Of a stretch of DNA of 64,000 nt, positions 1 to 12,342 are shown piece after piece. Each line of letters starts with the position of its first letter. Within the stretch, counting starts at the first letter, position 1. The position numbers and the translations under genes were made by a program. The notes under the pieces were generated by a model. It was given only the letters and a program-made list of their open reading frames with translations. It did not search any database and had not been told where the DNA came from. Source of the DNA: Melitaea cinxia (Eukaryota > Arthropoda > Insecta > Lepidoptera > Nymphalidae). The stretch is taken from contig NC_059399.1 of the NCBI RefSeq assembly GCF_905220565.1, positions 15,926,501 to 15,990,500 on the forward strand, written 5' to 3'.

Positions 1-784
1 TTTGCAATTGTATGGATTATTACAGCCTTTAATATCAGGTTTAATATCAAATAGTATACATACAACCTCCATGAAATCATTAATATGTTTTGCATGTTTA
101 TTTTAGGAAAAGAAGATACTAGTTTAAGGGCTTTCTAAAGTTTTTAAATATAAAAATTATGCGGTGTCATGGGACACCAGGTAGGAACGAACTTCCTTCG
201 GATAGTATAAAAGCAAGACAATTTGAAAAAAAAAAAATGTTGAATTATATATGTATTTTCTAGTTCTTGATTTTTTTTTAATTTTGTTGATTGGTTTTTA
301 ATTAAGTACATAAAAGTATTTAGGAAATTTAGTATTTTAGAAAATAAAAAATACCGTAAAATAAAATAAATCAAACAAAATAATAATAATAATAATAATA
401 ATTCCAACTCTTTATTTATTTTTATCGACAGTATAAAATTACATAAAATAATTAAAAAAAATAGTTTACTAGTAATACCTCATATTATACAGTCGTGTGA
501 CTGATATTACGTCACTTCCGTTATATATTTTTCTTACGGTTTTAGTATCACATTTTTTTCAGTTCGCTCGCCCAGCCAAATGTCAAGCCTGCCGTAAGGA
601 ACTTCGTTCCAAACATAATAATAATCAAATAGATAGTGCAAAAGAAGATCTACATTTTTTCAGCTATAGTCACGATTGTTGCTTCGAGCAGAAGGTCAAA
701 CAAGCTACGATCTAAATGTTTTTGTCTCTAGAACTTTCTTTAAGATACATATTTAACTATTTTCTTTACGTTGTTATTTCTTGC

Positions 785-945
785 ACTGTGTCCCCCGTTA
801 TATGACACTCTCTCTCATGACCATTGGTTGATTGGAAGAGATCTCTTCTAGGGATAAGTACACCTTTGCCATCAACTATACTTGTAATTTTCTGTATATT
901 GTTTTTTTAAGTGCAATAAAGTATATAATAATAATAATAACAAGC
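785..945 (+). mobile_element. LINE 3' tail ending in (TAA)n
   Basis: TGATTGGAAGAGATCTCTTC then TTTTTTTAAGTGCAATAAAG and an (ATA)n tail. This is the usual end of CR1/Jockey-type LINEs of moths. Confidence 0.6.
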
Positions 946-3039
946 AGTATTTTTTTAAATTACAATATTGTTGAGTAACAATAATCTTATTTATTCGGAC
1001 TGGTAAAAAATCGCAATGCTTTAGTTTTGTCAAAATAACTAATGTAGGTACTACATAATGTCCACAAAATTTTTGTTGAAAATAGAAAACTCGAAAGGCA
1101 ATAAATATTTATGTCAAAATGTAGCGAAACTGCCGAATAAACTACACAAACCAAGCAGCCAAGTACCAAAACATCTAGTCTTATCTAGCCAGTCGCTATT
1201 GTCCTGACTCATGTTGTGACTCACTCGAGTCGGTTAGCTTGGCCAACAACTTGACGAACTTCGTTCTGATTTTGTTCGTATTTATGTATGTATGAGATTT
1301 ATGTTTAATGTAAGAATCAAGTCTCTATATCGATCATCCAGATCAGGAGATTTTTCAATGATATTTCTTTTTATTTATGTTCAGTAAAAAAAACAGATAG
1401 GTATAAATTTATATAAAAATAAATAACCGTTACTTTAGATTCAGTGAAAATGTTTCGCTATCTAATCAAATCGCGTTGACAACAAATAATAGTAGTACAA
1501 AATCCAGTAAAGTCCACCAATTACACTTACTTAGCTTAGCCTTTGAAGGTAATGATAAGTTACAGTGGATTAACAACAAAATATATCCACACAAATTAAA
1601 AACAAAAAACAAATAAAATAACCAAATATAACCAACAACTTAAAAAAGCAGTTAAAAATACAAAAGTTTTATATAACTAGAATTTTTTTTATACTCAAGC
1701 AAAGACAAATGAAATTAATCAAAAAGAACGATCATATTTGCTTGCAGTAAAAAATACAAACATAAAAATTGTTCGTCAATAAAAACTAAGCAAGAAGCGA
1801 CTCATATATTTTGAAAAAAAAAAAAAAAATTAAAGGAAACATTTTTATACAAGCGGATTACTCACATTAAGTGGAGTACATCCCTATAATATTATAAATG
1901 TGAATGTGTGTTTGTTACGCTTTCACGCGAAAACTACTTAACTGGAACTTGGAGTATTAAAAGTAACATTCCTATGTTTTACTTTTTATTTAAAAAAAAT
2001 ATTGCGACTGAAGCCGCGAGTAGAAGTTAGTATTAGTAGATTTTCTAGTCGTTTAACAGATATTTACAGCAAAAAATATTATTCAATACAAATGTTTTAT
2101 TTAAATGTCAAATGAATCATATTTACTTTAGCAGCTCCTAAGTAATAAATATTATTTTCCACTTAAGGACGAGTCGTCAAATATACTTTCGTAGCCAGAA
2201 TAAGCACTTTTTACATTTTTTCCGACGTATTTGTTTTGGCAAAGTACCAAACTTTGGATACAGATTTTAATCGCGTTTTTATACATATGTGTTTTGTTTT
2301 AAGAAAACTTTTTTCCTGTGTACGTAATATTGAACACGTTTACCTACTTACATTATCAAAAAAAAAAAGAAAAAAACGCATTTGTGGGTGTCTTCGAAAA
2401 TCTTTGTAACTAATCAATTTAGTTTTAAAAGTTCTTTCTTTACTAGAAAAATCACATACAAGTACCTAACGTAGGCTATCAACGCCGTGCTGTGTCTGAA
2501 AAAAGCTTTATAGAAGTCATCAATATATTACACAAATCTGAAATACGAAAAGTAGAATTCGAATTAATTACGAATACTTCCAACATTGGAATTCAATAGT
2601 AGAGTTACTAAAGTCACAAAAAAAATATAGTTTAACTATTCAAGTTTGATTATTATGTAAAAAAACTGCTATATTTTTTTGAAACATAAGCATTTTTGAC
2701 CAGATAATTTTTATATCGCATTTAACTCGAAAAAGAATATAATATTAATACCCTTATTATATCTCTACTATAAATTATTAATTTGACAAAACAGTTTCTA
2801 CCGTACAGTAACATAAATTTGTAAGTATCAAGTTGTCATTCCTAATTCATTAGTAATAATGAGTTAATATTTTTTATGTAAGTGATATAGATCCACGGGC
2901 TTTTGAACCCATGTCCTTTTTTATTCTAAATCATGCAATTTTTTTTAAATCAAGGTAGGCAAATAATGAGTTACTATGAAAACCCATTTTTTTTTGTTTT
3001 AAGGCTCGAGGTAAAAATATTTTGAGATAAAAGCCACAA

Positions 3040-3260
3040 TACGAATCACCTGGTGTTTTGCAGATGTTTCTACGGACAGCGAGTTTCAATAAACGCGTAT
3101 TCCAATTAACGCGTCACCGGGAACTCGATCTACCTTGTCTCTACATTGGACAGTTCAACCCTCTATAACAAACGGCCATTTACGTATCCGGTTAAGGGCT
3201 ATATCGCTACCAGGTCGATTGGATATCGCGTGTTCTTAGATGTATACACTTAATTTGGAG
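3040..3260. other. non-repetitive GC-richer block; possible regulatory element or small exon
   Basis: TTTTGCAG followed by a 34-codon plus-strand frame (MFLRTASFNKRVFQLTRHRE then LDLPCLYIGQFNPL and TAA). Several ACGCG motifs and AATTAACGCG are inside. It could be a conserved non-coding element; a terminal exon is less likely. Confidence 0.25.
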
Positions 3261-4434
3261 ATACACTCTTGAATTTAGATAAAGAATTTCGCAGCAAATG
3301 TAACTGATTCATTAAAACAAAATTTTAGCTTTTCCTAAATTATACATATATTACAAAGTTGATGGTTTGTTTGAAATTGCTAATTTTAGGATCAATCCGA
3401 TTCACGCTAATACTGTTAAATTGTTTGCCGCGCAACTTGGTATGCAGATAGTTCAGAATAGAATAGGCTACTTTTATCTCGAATTTTCGATAAAATCGCA
3501 TGGAAAATTTTGTGAAAAATATTTCGGCGCATAACAGTACGAGAGGTCGTTTGTTTCGTGTCAAAAATAAAAAAAGAATCCATAATTCTAATATCAAAGG
3601 TTCAAAGAGTCTCTTGACACGTCTCTTCACAGCACTAGAGTTTTGCGAAATAACAGATGTACATATTTGAGACTTCATATTTCTTGCTTAGATTGTCGCT
3701 ACCTAAAAGCTTTATACTTAAGCAAAATGTACTTAAAATCTTCTATTATTTAAATTCAAAAATGAATATTATATTTATTGATAATCTCATTTAGAATGTT
3801 AAACATTTGTCGAATGTTTGACTGATTTTTCCATGTTGTTAGTTAATCACAAGTTTGTTCCACTTTTTAATATCTTGAAATATTGGAAAATTATTTCGAC
3901 AAAAAAAAATGAAATTGTGCAGTATTAATTTGTCATTACAAATACCCTCTACAATATCGGGCTAAACATGTCATCGATTAATTAAATCCTACTCTATTAT
4001 CAAAGTTATTCATCAATACACACGTTAAATCATAATAAACTTTTACCAATTAAAAAGGGCAATACATCTCTGACTATCCAACAGTACGACACTCCTAAAC
4101 TTACACCTGACAATACTAATTGATAAACAGGCTTAATCACCCAAGTTCTAACACAAATCGACGTACTTTATCCCCTTACACTTGCAAAGTAAGGGATAAG
4201 ATTTATTATAAGATTAAGAGGGATTACTTTAAATGGTATGTTTATGTCTACAATATTATTGTGCAAGAGAGAGAGGGAAATAGAGATACAATGATATTTT
4301 ACTAGTTACCAGGCTAACATATTGCACTCAACTACTGGACATAGGTCTCCCGATCCAGTTTTCTGCAAACCAGTTAGTACGAATTAAAATCATATTAAAG
4401 TATCATTAATTAGCAAGTTACGGTAGCGGTGGAC

Positions 4435-4665
4435 TGATCACCTATGTCACAGGATTGATGGCCGCTGGAGTAGGAGTTCCTGGAATGAAGATCGCTTGTT
4501 GGCAAACACAGTGTGGGATTATTTCCTGCCCTCTAGACTGATGATTATTGGTGGACACTGGATGAGGATTGCGAAAAATCGGGATATTTGGCGCCACCTT
4601 TGAGAGGACTATGTCCAGCAGTGGACTGCGATAGGCTGAAGCGAAGAGACAGAGATACATAAAAA
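4435..4665 (+). mobile_element. LINE reverse-transcriptase C-terminal remnant
   Basis: Frame near 4550-4640 reads GGHWMRIAKNRDIWRHL, a stop, then EDYVQQWTAIG and a stop. The WMR.A.(N/D)R..WR.L.E.YVQQWT pattern is the end of a very common lepidopteran LINE reverse transcriptase. An in-frame TGA shows decay. Confidence 0.8.
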
Positions 4666-5949
4666 TAAATTCGTTAATGAGCTGGTTATACTCTTGCATG
4701 CAGATTTCTTTTCGAAAGTATTAAAAAATTGATAATTAAGCTAAAATTCCAAATAATATACGTATAATCTTTTTTATTATTTTGTAGATGATAATATAAT
4801 CTACAGATATAAATATTTACTGAAAATGTTCAAAGCCTTCGTTGTGATGTCAAAGACAGACCTATATGATGTAAATATACGAGAATGAGCGAACACTCAG
4901 TTAGACAAGCTTCAGAATACTGTCACACACTGGCGTTATTTGGTAAAATAATTTTGAACAGTATTTATACAGACACATTTATAGCGTATGTATTTATTTA
5001 CCCAAACATTATGTATAGGTCAACATTAATATGTTACCCTTATATATTACATTGAGTCCAAAAGTTTTCTGGCCAAAATAATATATCTGAGTTTTGAGTA
5101 GACTCGTGAACCGGACAATGCAAACGTTGTATATCAGATCAGATCTTTACTCAAAGTACAAAACAATTCAAAGCATAATTGCTTTTATTGTTATCATCTT
5201 AAAAGCTACATTAGCTATACGCATGTGTTGTGTGTAATAAGGACAATGACGGAGATTCTAGTTAATATCGATGTATGAGTCTTTTGGGAGAGCCTTGACG
5301 GTGTTCGCTGAGTTTAGTATTTAGGCTACATAAATACGTGTGTATGAAGGGTAGCTAGAGCTTTGTTACGGGTTACTTTGTCACTTGCTACTAATTATCT
5401 ATGTTGTTAAGACATTTATTTATTTCATTATTTTAAAAAAATTCAGCTGGAAATCGGTAATTTAAAACTGATACTTATTTAAAAAAAAAAATCGTTGCCA
5501 ATATTCCGATATCGTGACGACTACCTACTATAAACAAAACTATTTTAGTAGTATTAAAATTAGGTCAATAAGAGTAATTCTCTCAAATAGAGATAGGTAA
5601 GTGCTTTCATTCTCTTTCACATGGTATATTTGTGCACAGGTGTATCAGCTTCAAAGACTCCGCACAGGTCGCATCCGTTCCCTCAGGACATGCAGATGTT
5701 TTCTCTTACAAATGACGAGATCTACGTGTTCTTTTGTTTATGTCTCTTTGTAAAATATATATAAAAGAACGAGATTGCACCTGTCCGTTTGTTGCTTAAC
5801 CTGTTTATCTGTAACGTTGATCGGATTATTTAAATTAGATGATCTATAACTTAACTTTACTTATAATCATTTGATGGTGAATATCTCTTCTTTCATCAAC
5901 TGCATAATAATCATCCTTAGAAAATATATTTTCACATCGAACCAGGTAG

Positions 5950-6205
5950 GTATATATATATATATTTTAATACACAATACACACACGGTCGTCTGTTCCT
6001 AAAGTAAGTAACCTAATGCTTGTGTTATAGGTAACAGCCAACTGGTATATAGCTACATATTTTTTTTTCGATAAACATACTTATAAATAATACATATATA
6101 AATATATAAATAAATATTTATATTACACCCAGACTCGGGGTTAGAATCGAACCCACAACCCTCGGTGCAGAGAGCAGGGTCACTACAAACTGCGCCAACA
6201 CGAAT
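5950..6205 (-). mobile_element. second-family SINE, minus-strand copy
   Basis: In reverse: ACACGGTCGTCTGTTCCTAA, GTGTTATAGGTAACAGCC, an AT-rich spacer, then GGGGTTAGAATCGAACCCAC and CTGCGCCAACACG. The tRNA-like end is on the right. Confidence 0.8.
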
Positions 6206-6837
6206 TAAAAGTGTTTAAGATTAATGACAGTACTCTTAAAGGGCAGTATGTATATATTTTATATTTTCTAATAAAGCATTACTTAGAAAAGAATTTTTCA
6301 AATCGAACTACTATTACGTAAAAAGATAGCCATTAATGAAATTATGATACGTATAGATTTTTGTAGCGTATAGTACTGAATCTCGATGCCACAAGAAAAA
6401 CTTGAAATGTAGGTAATTTCTTAAATGGTTTGAAACGTGATTTTTCTTCGACGTTCATTTTAATTGAGCGACCCCGGCAACCTATTTATAACTCTGCTTT
6501 TCACTAGACTTCAATGTTGTATGGATTCCTGTATACTTAACTTACCTACTTTTTAAAATAAACCGTGTTAAGTGCCAGCTATTCATTTACATGGCTGAAA
6601 TAAATTTAATTTAAATAAAAGCTAAATAATGAAATGAGACGATAGAAATTATTATACTAACAAGTGATCTTTTCATTGATGTGTGTCACCATCACATAGG
6701 TTGAATGAAATGGGGTCTTTGTCGACTTTTTTATTTATATAATAAAATAATATGTTAAGTGCCTAAGTGAATTAAATTATGAAATTTGGTATATAGTAGT
6801 ATGATATTTAGTTTCATTTATTTTAATATCACTACAT

Positions 6838-7035
6838 AGTATAAAACAAAGTCGCTTTCTCTGTCTCTATGTATGCTTAAATCTTTAAAACTACGCAACG
6901 GATTTTGATGCGGTTTTTTTTAATAGATAGAGTGATTGAAGAGGAAGGTTTATATGTATAATACATGCATGATATAATAGAGGAACACTGATAGTTTTTG
7001 CAACCGTGCTAAGTCGGGGCGGGTTGCTAGTTTAT
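6838..7035 (-). mobile_element. CTAGCGACCCGCCCG-family copy, minus strand
   Basis: In reverse: AGTATAAAACAAAGTCGCTT, ACGCAACGGATTTTGATGCG, AGGAACACTGATAGTTTTTG and GGGGCGGGTTGCTAG. Confidence 0.7.
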
Positions 7036-7155
7036 TAATATTTCTATAAAAAAAAAAAAAAAACTATTTTATAGCTTGTACTAAAATTATACATTTTATC
7101 ACTGGGGAGATTAGCTGATCATCCTCAACACAGATTATACTGATAATCCATATAG

Positions 7156-7175
7156 GATAGATAGATAGATAGATA
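7156..7175 (+). repeat. (GATA)n microsatellite at a LINE tail
   Basis: Short GATA tandem repeat forming the 3' tail of the minus-strand LINE; the associated AATAAAG is adjacent. Confidence 0.85.
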
Positions 7176-7395
7176 CTCTTTATTGTACACAACAACAATC
7201 AACACAATAACATATCACAAATAAAAATAAAATAAAAATAAAACAGTGTACAAAGGCGGTCTTATCGCTAGAGTAGCGATCTCTTCCAGACAACCTTTGG
7301 GCATATAGGACACAGCGTAGTGAAAAAGCGGTAGGGGAAGTGTATACAGAGAAGTGACAATTAGTGTCACCTAGAACAATATCAACTATCGAGTA

Positions 7396-7505
7396 TAAAT
7401 ACACATACATATACAGCACAATACATACATACATACATAGATACATACATACAAACATATATATATATACACAGACATACATACACATATATATACATAC
7501 GCATA
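7396..7505 (+). repeat. imperfect (ACAT)n microsatellite
   Basis: About 110 bases of ACAT, ACATAT and ATACAC units within the LINE 3' UTR. The long open frames here on both strands are low-complexity products of this repeat. Confidence 0.85.
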
Positions 7506-8659
7506 AAAATACTATACCTACATATAAACGAAATACATATAATATGAATAATAGCATAGAATACAAAATACAAGTGAAGCGATACTCCTACAATATGTTA
7601 TGCAGAGATAAAAACAATTATGACGTACTAAGTGACAAATAGTGCGCCTTGAGGTATTTTTTAAAGCAAGACAGGGATTGGGCTTGTTTTATAGGAAGAG
7701 GTAGAGCGTTCCAAAGTTGAACAGCTTTAACTGAAAAAGAATTGGAGTAAAAAGAAGTAGTGGATAGGATGTTCAGTCTGAACCCTAATTTTTTTTTAAG
7801 TATTTCAAACCTAAAAATAAAATAAAATTTATAATAGCTTTATTAGTTTTTAGCTCTCTATCATCAATGGCGGTTATAATTGTACCCACAGACAAATAGA
7901 CCTTCAATTTACTTGATGAGGTCTGTTTATAAAGGACGTATTTTTTGGTATCTGACGACGAATTTACTTAGGTTATATAAAGGAATCAAAAAGGAAGGAA
8001 TAAGGTAAGCTACAATGTTGGGAAATTATTTTGGACTTAGGCAACCATAATTGATATTGGGATCCATGTACATACATTCGTTATTAGTTAGTAAGCTGAT
8101 TTATTCAATAATCAATTAGGTTATTTGTTTTACTGTATGCACGAGATATTACGAACGTTTGTTGGAACTTCATGAATCTCTACCCATTGTACCGTCCAGA
8201 CTAAGTAAACAATAAAATAAAATGAATAACTTCGTACAGAAATACAAACATTTCTGTTTAATTTTAAATTGCTTTTAAAACTTACCCAACTGACAACCCC
8301 TGAAACAATAAAGGTGTTATCGAGAAAATGTTTCAAATTTTATATCTTTTTTTGCGTCCACTTTACGTTGAAACTCTGTTCCTAACTTCTCAGACGTCTT
8401 GGTCTTAACTGAATCGTAAGCCCGGTTCTAGTAGCAAGCGACGTGCTCGAAGTCAGTCTGAATAGTAACGATAATACAATTGTACCGACAGATATTATTA
8501 AATTTGAAATTTATTATAATGACAACTTAGAACATTCATATTTTAATCTATATATATATGAATGTTTGTCTGTAGGCATGTCCTTTATAAAATCGTAAAA
8601 AGTATTGTGCATGAGCCCACAAAGGTTTCTGAGTTGGTACGACCGAAAAAAAAGTAATA

Positions 8660-8835
8660 AAATAATAATTAAAAAAAAAAAACAAAAAACCCGCCTGCGT
8701 GAAGAACAACTAATAGAAAATCAACTGAAAAAGCTGGAACAAGATAAAAATTCAATATGCACACAAAATCAGCGAAATAAATAGAAACAATATCAATCAT
8801 TTTGTGCTATACATTTAAAATATATTAATACGGTA
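8660..8835 (+). repeat. dispersed repeat with a conserved coiled-coil-like frame, copy 1
   Basis: An A-rich lead is followed by a frame reading RLREEQLIENQLKKLEQDKN SI CTQNQRNK and a stop. The charged heptad-like pattern suggests coiled coil. The other copy is at 17866-18010. Confidence 0.6.
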
Positions 8836-10201
8836 GTCCTTCGAAACTTTATGCAACTACATAACATGCAGTCGGAGACATGCACAAAGAGAGAATGATT
8901 TGACTTATCCTTCAATTTCATGCCTCATTTAAGTATATTTAAAAACTAAAACTAAATTTTATAACCTCAACTAAATGAATTCTACTCTGTTTTTTAAAAA
9001 CATAAGTCATTTAAATAAATCTTAAAAAACAAAACATTATTAAACATTTTCCTTCCTCAATCGTAGTTATAATATTTTTTCAATGTTTATATGAAATATA
9101 TATTTTGGTGTGAACCCTGACATAACAAACAAATATAAAAATTAATTACACTTAACATGATTCCTTTGTTAAAATAGGTTAAAACATGAAACAATTTCAA
9201 TATACACCTATAATAAAATTTTCATTAAAAATTTACGCATTTATGCGTAAAATTAAACAGTATTCATGTAACGATATAAAAAGCAATATAATTAATTTAC
9301 ACCTCATAAATTATTAATACAACATAAATGAAATATTTTCGTAAATGAAATCGAGCGCTGTGATATAATTTGTAATAAATGTTTTAATAAAAAATTAATC
9401 ATTTAAACAATATCCGCAACTGGCCCGCCCCGGGCAGGTGGTGTCGTTACAACTCTATTAGGGAATAAAGGTCACCTTCAGACGAATTTATCAGTCAATA
9501 TACTTCTAAAATATAAAACAATAAATTCAAATATTTTAAATATTCATTGTCTGCTATTTATAAATAAGAGATATATAGGAAAACGAATTGTAGAGACAAT
9601 CCACATGAGCAAAATAAGCTAAATTAGTTTTAGAACTTTTATCCGTCTGTGTTGGTTTCGACTTCGCGAAAAATATGCTGAATGAAATTGGACGCGGCTT
9701 TCGCAGTTTTGATCTTTAATTGCCTTACTATCTGGTGGTAACATAAAATATATTATCTGTATTATTTTACATATATCATAATGAAGATAGAATTTAAATA
9801 ATTCTTTACTTAAAATGTTGATACTCGGAGGCCGAAGTCTTTTAAAAATTTTTTTAATTAAAAAAAAATGAAAATCAAAAATAAAAATGGAATCGGAATC
9901 GGAAAAATAAAAATGAAAATCAAATACCTGTAAAAAATTACACTTCTAAATAAAATTAATATCGACAAGACAAAAATACGTCGTGACTTTACTCGCTTTT
10001 TCTCAGATTAGTTAAAGTTTTACGTCATTAATCCACTCTTATCTATTATAGGGTGATTTTAATTAATTAAATGTAATTAGCATAATGACTTGAATATGAC
10101 ATTTTCAAATTGAAAAAAAAAAGAGTTTAGTACTATTATGATTATCCAGACAAACACAAAACAATTTAGCTGCATTGCGATTTTTAAATACAAAAAAATA
10201 C

Positions 10202-10480
10202 GTTTCAGCCTGTAATATCCCACTGCTGGGTAGGGCTCTTTCCCCATGTATGAGAAGGATCTGAGCTTAATCACACTGCTCCAATGAGGGTTTGCGGATA
10301 TCCCTACTATTATATATTTAGATGTTCCCTACTATGAATAACGATCGCTATCAAGTGTACATGATAACAACCGGTACCGACGGCTTAACGTGCTCTTCGG
10401 GGCACGGTGGTTATTATGGGCGGGGAACGAACCCGCAACCGCTCGTGCAACAGCCACAAACCAGTTCTGTGACCGTTGCG
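10202..10480 (-). mobile_element. SINE copy on the minus strand
   Basis: It reads, in reverse, the same family: TTTCAGCCTGTAATATCCCA at the 3' end, the CATGATAACAACCGGTACC body and a B-box complement GGGAACGAACCCGCAACC, ending GTGACCGTTGCG. An internal segment is rearranged. Confidence 0.75.
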
Positions 10481-10811
10481 TCAAAAATATAAACTTTAAT
10501 TTACTAACATAAATAAACACACATCGTCTCCAATACAATCTCTAACAAACACGTAGCTCGTGTGAAGGCGGCATGAAGTAAAAATACAACATTAATTGCT
10601 GTCAGAGGGACGGTGAAAACAAAAGGGACTGGTTTTTTTGGAACTATTGTCTACTGAACCCCCCGTCACGGTGGCCGAACTGCCTTTGATGGAAAAATAT
10701 TGCTGGCTTTGATAGCTATATCTCAACTGTTTGGTTGCGTAACGCAATGTTGTGTATGTACAACATTTACTCCTCATTTTAGTTAGTCGATTCTTATGTT
10801 GTTTATAGGAT

Positions 10812-11190
10812 TTTTAATCGATTTCCAAAAAAGGCGGATGTACTCAATTCGATTGTACTTTTTTTTTAATTTATGTTACCTCAGAACATTTGACTGCGTC
10901 AACCGGTTTTGAAATTTTGTTTTTATCGATAGTTCGTGCGTGTCATGTGGTCCCATTTAAATTAAATTGAGATTTGACAAGTACTTTTCGAGTTACCTAC
11001 ATCCAATAATGCGTATTTACTTGACTATTTTTTCATCGACCTACATTGTATTATAGCCGCATAACTTTTCACTGGGTACACTGATTTTGATGACACTTGT
11101 TTTAATAGAAATACTAATCTTGTAGTCTTGATTTGATGGAGCACTGATCACCACTTTTTGAGTAATCTTTGGTAACGTTGTGTTACTTTT
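10812..11190 (+). mobile_element. AACCGACTTC element, old copy
   Basis: TTTTTAATCGATTTCCAAAA, ATGTTACCTCAGAACATTTG and GCATAACTTTTCACTGGGTA. It is clearly diverged, the right terminus is lost, and CACTTTTTGAGTAATCTTTG is still visible. Confidence 0.65.
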
Positions 11191-12197
11191 TAACACAATT
11201 ATGTTAATTTTTTTTTCTATAAAGAAACGTATATGAAAATCTAAAAAAAAAACCGAATACACAAAAATGACTAATTCTCAACAAGCAAAAGTGTAATGAG
11301 AATCTTGATTCGGAAAGATATTTTTTATATGTACGGTATACAGACTCAACACAATGTCCGGATCACGAAGAATATTTATAACCGCGTTGTGAATAACTTT
11401 ATAAATTGACAATTATCTTTCGTTGAGTACCACTAGTAAATGTATTATGAAAAGCAAAGGCCAATGCAATAGTAACAAGAAAAAAGTAAAATACGCTTAA
11501 CTTTAAGGGAAAAAGTTTCGACTATGTCTCATTTTCTTTATGTCTTCTAATGCATACATTAGTTAGGCGGTAATAACTTCTCGATATTATGTTTTATAAG
11601 CGATCAAATAAAAAAATATATTTTTGATGTATTTGTGCCCAATTTCGGTCTAATTGAATGCCAGAAAGCGGTTGAAAATAGACTGTACATTTTAAACGGA
11701 AGAACGAATTCAATTATTTTTACACCAATGTTTACCTACTCTAAATAAAAATGTTTTTTTTTTCAGCTATAAAATCACCGGTAAGTAATTCACAACTGTA
11801 TTGCCTGTATACAAAATGAACGTTTACAAAACTTTGTTTATTAAGCTGGGTACGCAAAATTTAGGTCATTAGAGGATATAAGTTGCTGATTACAATCTTA
11901 AGGATATTCAAATTCTTCTTTCAAATAACTTGGTAAAGTGTGCCTGGATAATGCAGGATAAAAATGAGTGCAGATAAAAACTATAGGAAACTAATTGATC
12001 ACAGAAGATGCAAGAACCTTTGTAATTTCTTTGTGCTGCTTGCTGAAAGATATTACACTTATACAAGCCATTAGATACAATTCTTTCTTACCTTAAAAGA
12101 AAAAAATTAAATATGTACTTATATATAATTGTATATGTATATATGTACAAAATGTGAGTTAAATGGTGCGGTAAAACATATTATAATCTAAACTCAC

Positions 12198-12342
12198 CAT
12201 CTTGTTTTACTGTGTTCCCCAACGGACCGCAGTTCGCCACCCACACGAAGAATATCCACCTCAGCACGAGGCCGTAGCTTCCGCCCCTCTGTAGCTCTGG
12301 TTGGTTGTGGAAGTGCCGCGCGGTCGGCCGATCCCGGGCCAT
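12198..12342 (-). CDS. first coding exon of an unidentified secreted or membrane protein
   Basis: A GC-rich island in AT-rich surroundings contains ATG at 12342 in the context CAAACCATGG, 48 open codons plus one base, and a perfect GTGAGT donor. It begins MARDRPTARHFHNQPELQ, continues with RGGSYGLVLRWIFFVWVANC and ends GPLGNTVKQD. The hydrophobic stretch (about residues 24-38, one Arg inside) after a charged N terminus looks like a signal peptide or signal anchor. GC-rich codons and CpG content fit a promoter-proximal exon. I do not recognise the family. The next exon must start in phase 1 and was not found in 1-12197, so the gene probably runs off the left edge. Confidence 0.6.

Larger units (their letters stand above)
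7150..7800 (-). mobile_element. 3' end of a CR1/Jockey-like LINE
   Basis: On the minus strand, a reverse-transcriptase C-terminal frame (about 7785-7618) reads SFYSNSFSVKAVQLWNALPL, PIKQAQSLSCFKKYLKAHYL then a stop. The QLWNALP...FKK.LK pattern is a common end of insect LINE reverse transcriptases. The 3' UTR follows with an expanded (ACAT)n microsatellite, then AATAAAGAGT and an (ATCT)n tail at 7175-7156. Confidence 0.8.
1..12197. other. left flank, probable intron of the gene starting at 12342
   Basis: No convincing coding exon was found. It contains a LINE remnant, LINE tails, two SINE copies, a CTAGCGACC element, an AACCGACTTC element, microsatellites and AT-rich sequence. A short block GGGACACCAGGTAGGAACGA near 168-200 recurs at 33908-33935 (repeat of unknown class). 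Stretches such as 1000-3000 and 8840-10070 show nothing identifiable. Confidence 0.6.

Noticed and set aside
168..715. Small genes near the left edge (87- and 72-residue frames)
   Set aside because: Low-complexity or covering a repeat block (GGGACACCAGGTAGGAACGA) that recurs near 33.9 kb.
7180..7642. Long open frames on both strands rich in Tyr, Ile, Thr or Cys
   Set aside because: They are products of an (ACAT)n microsatellite inside a LINE 3' UTR, not genes.
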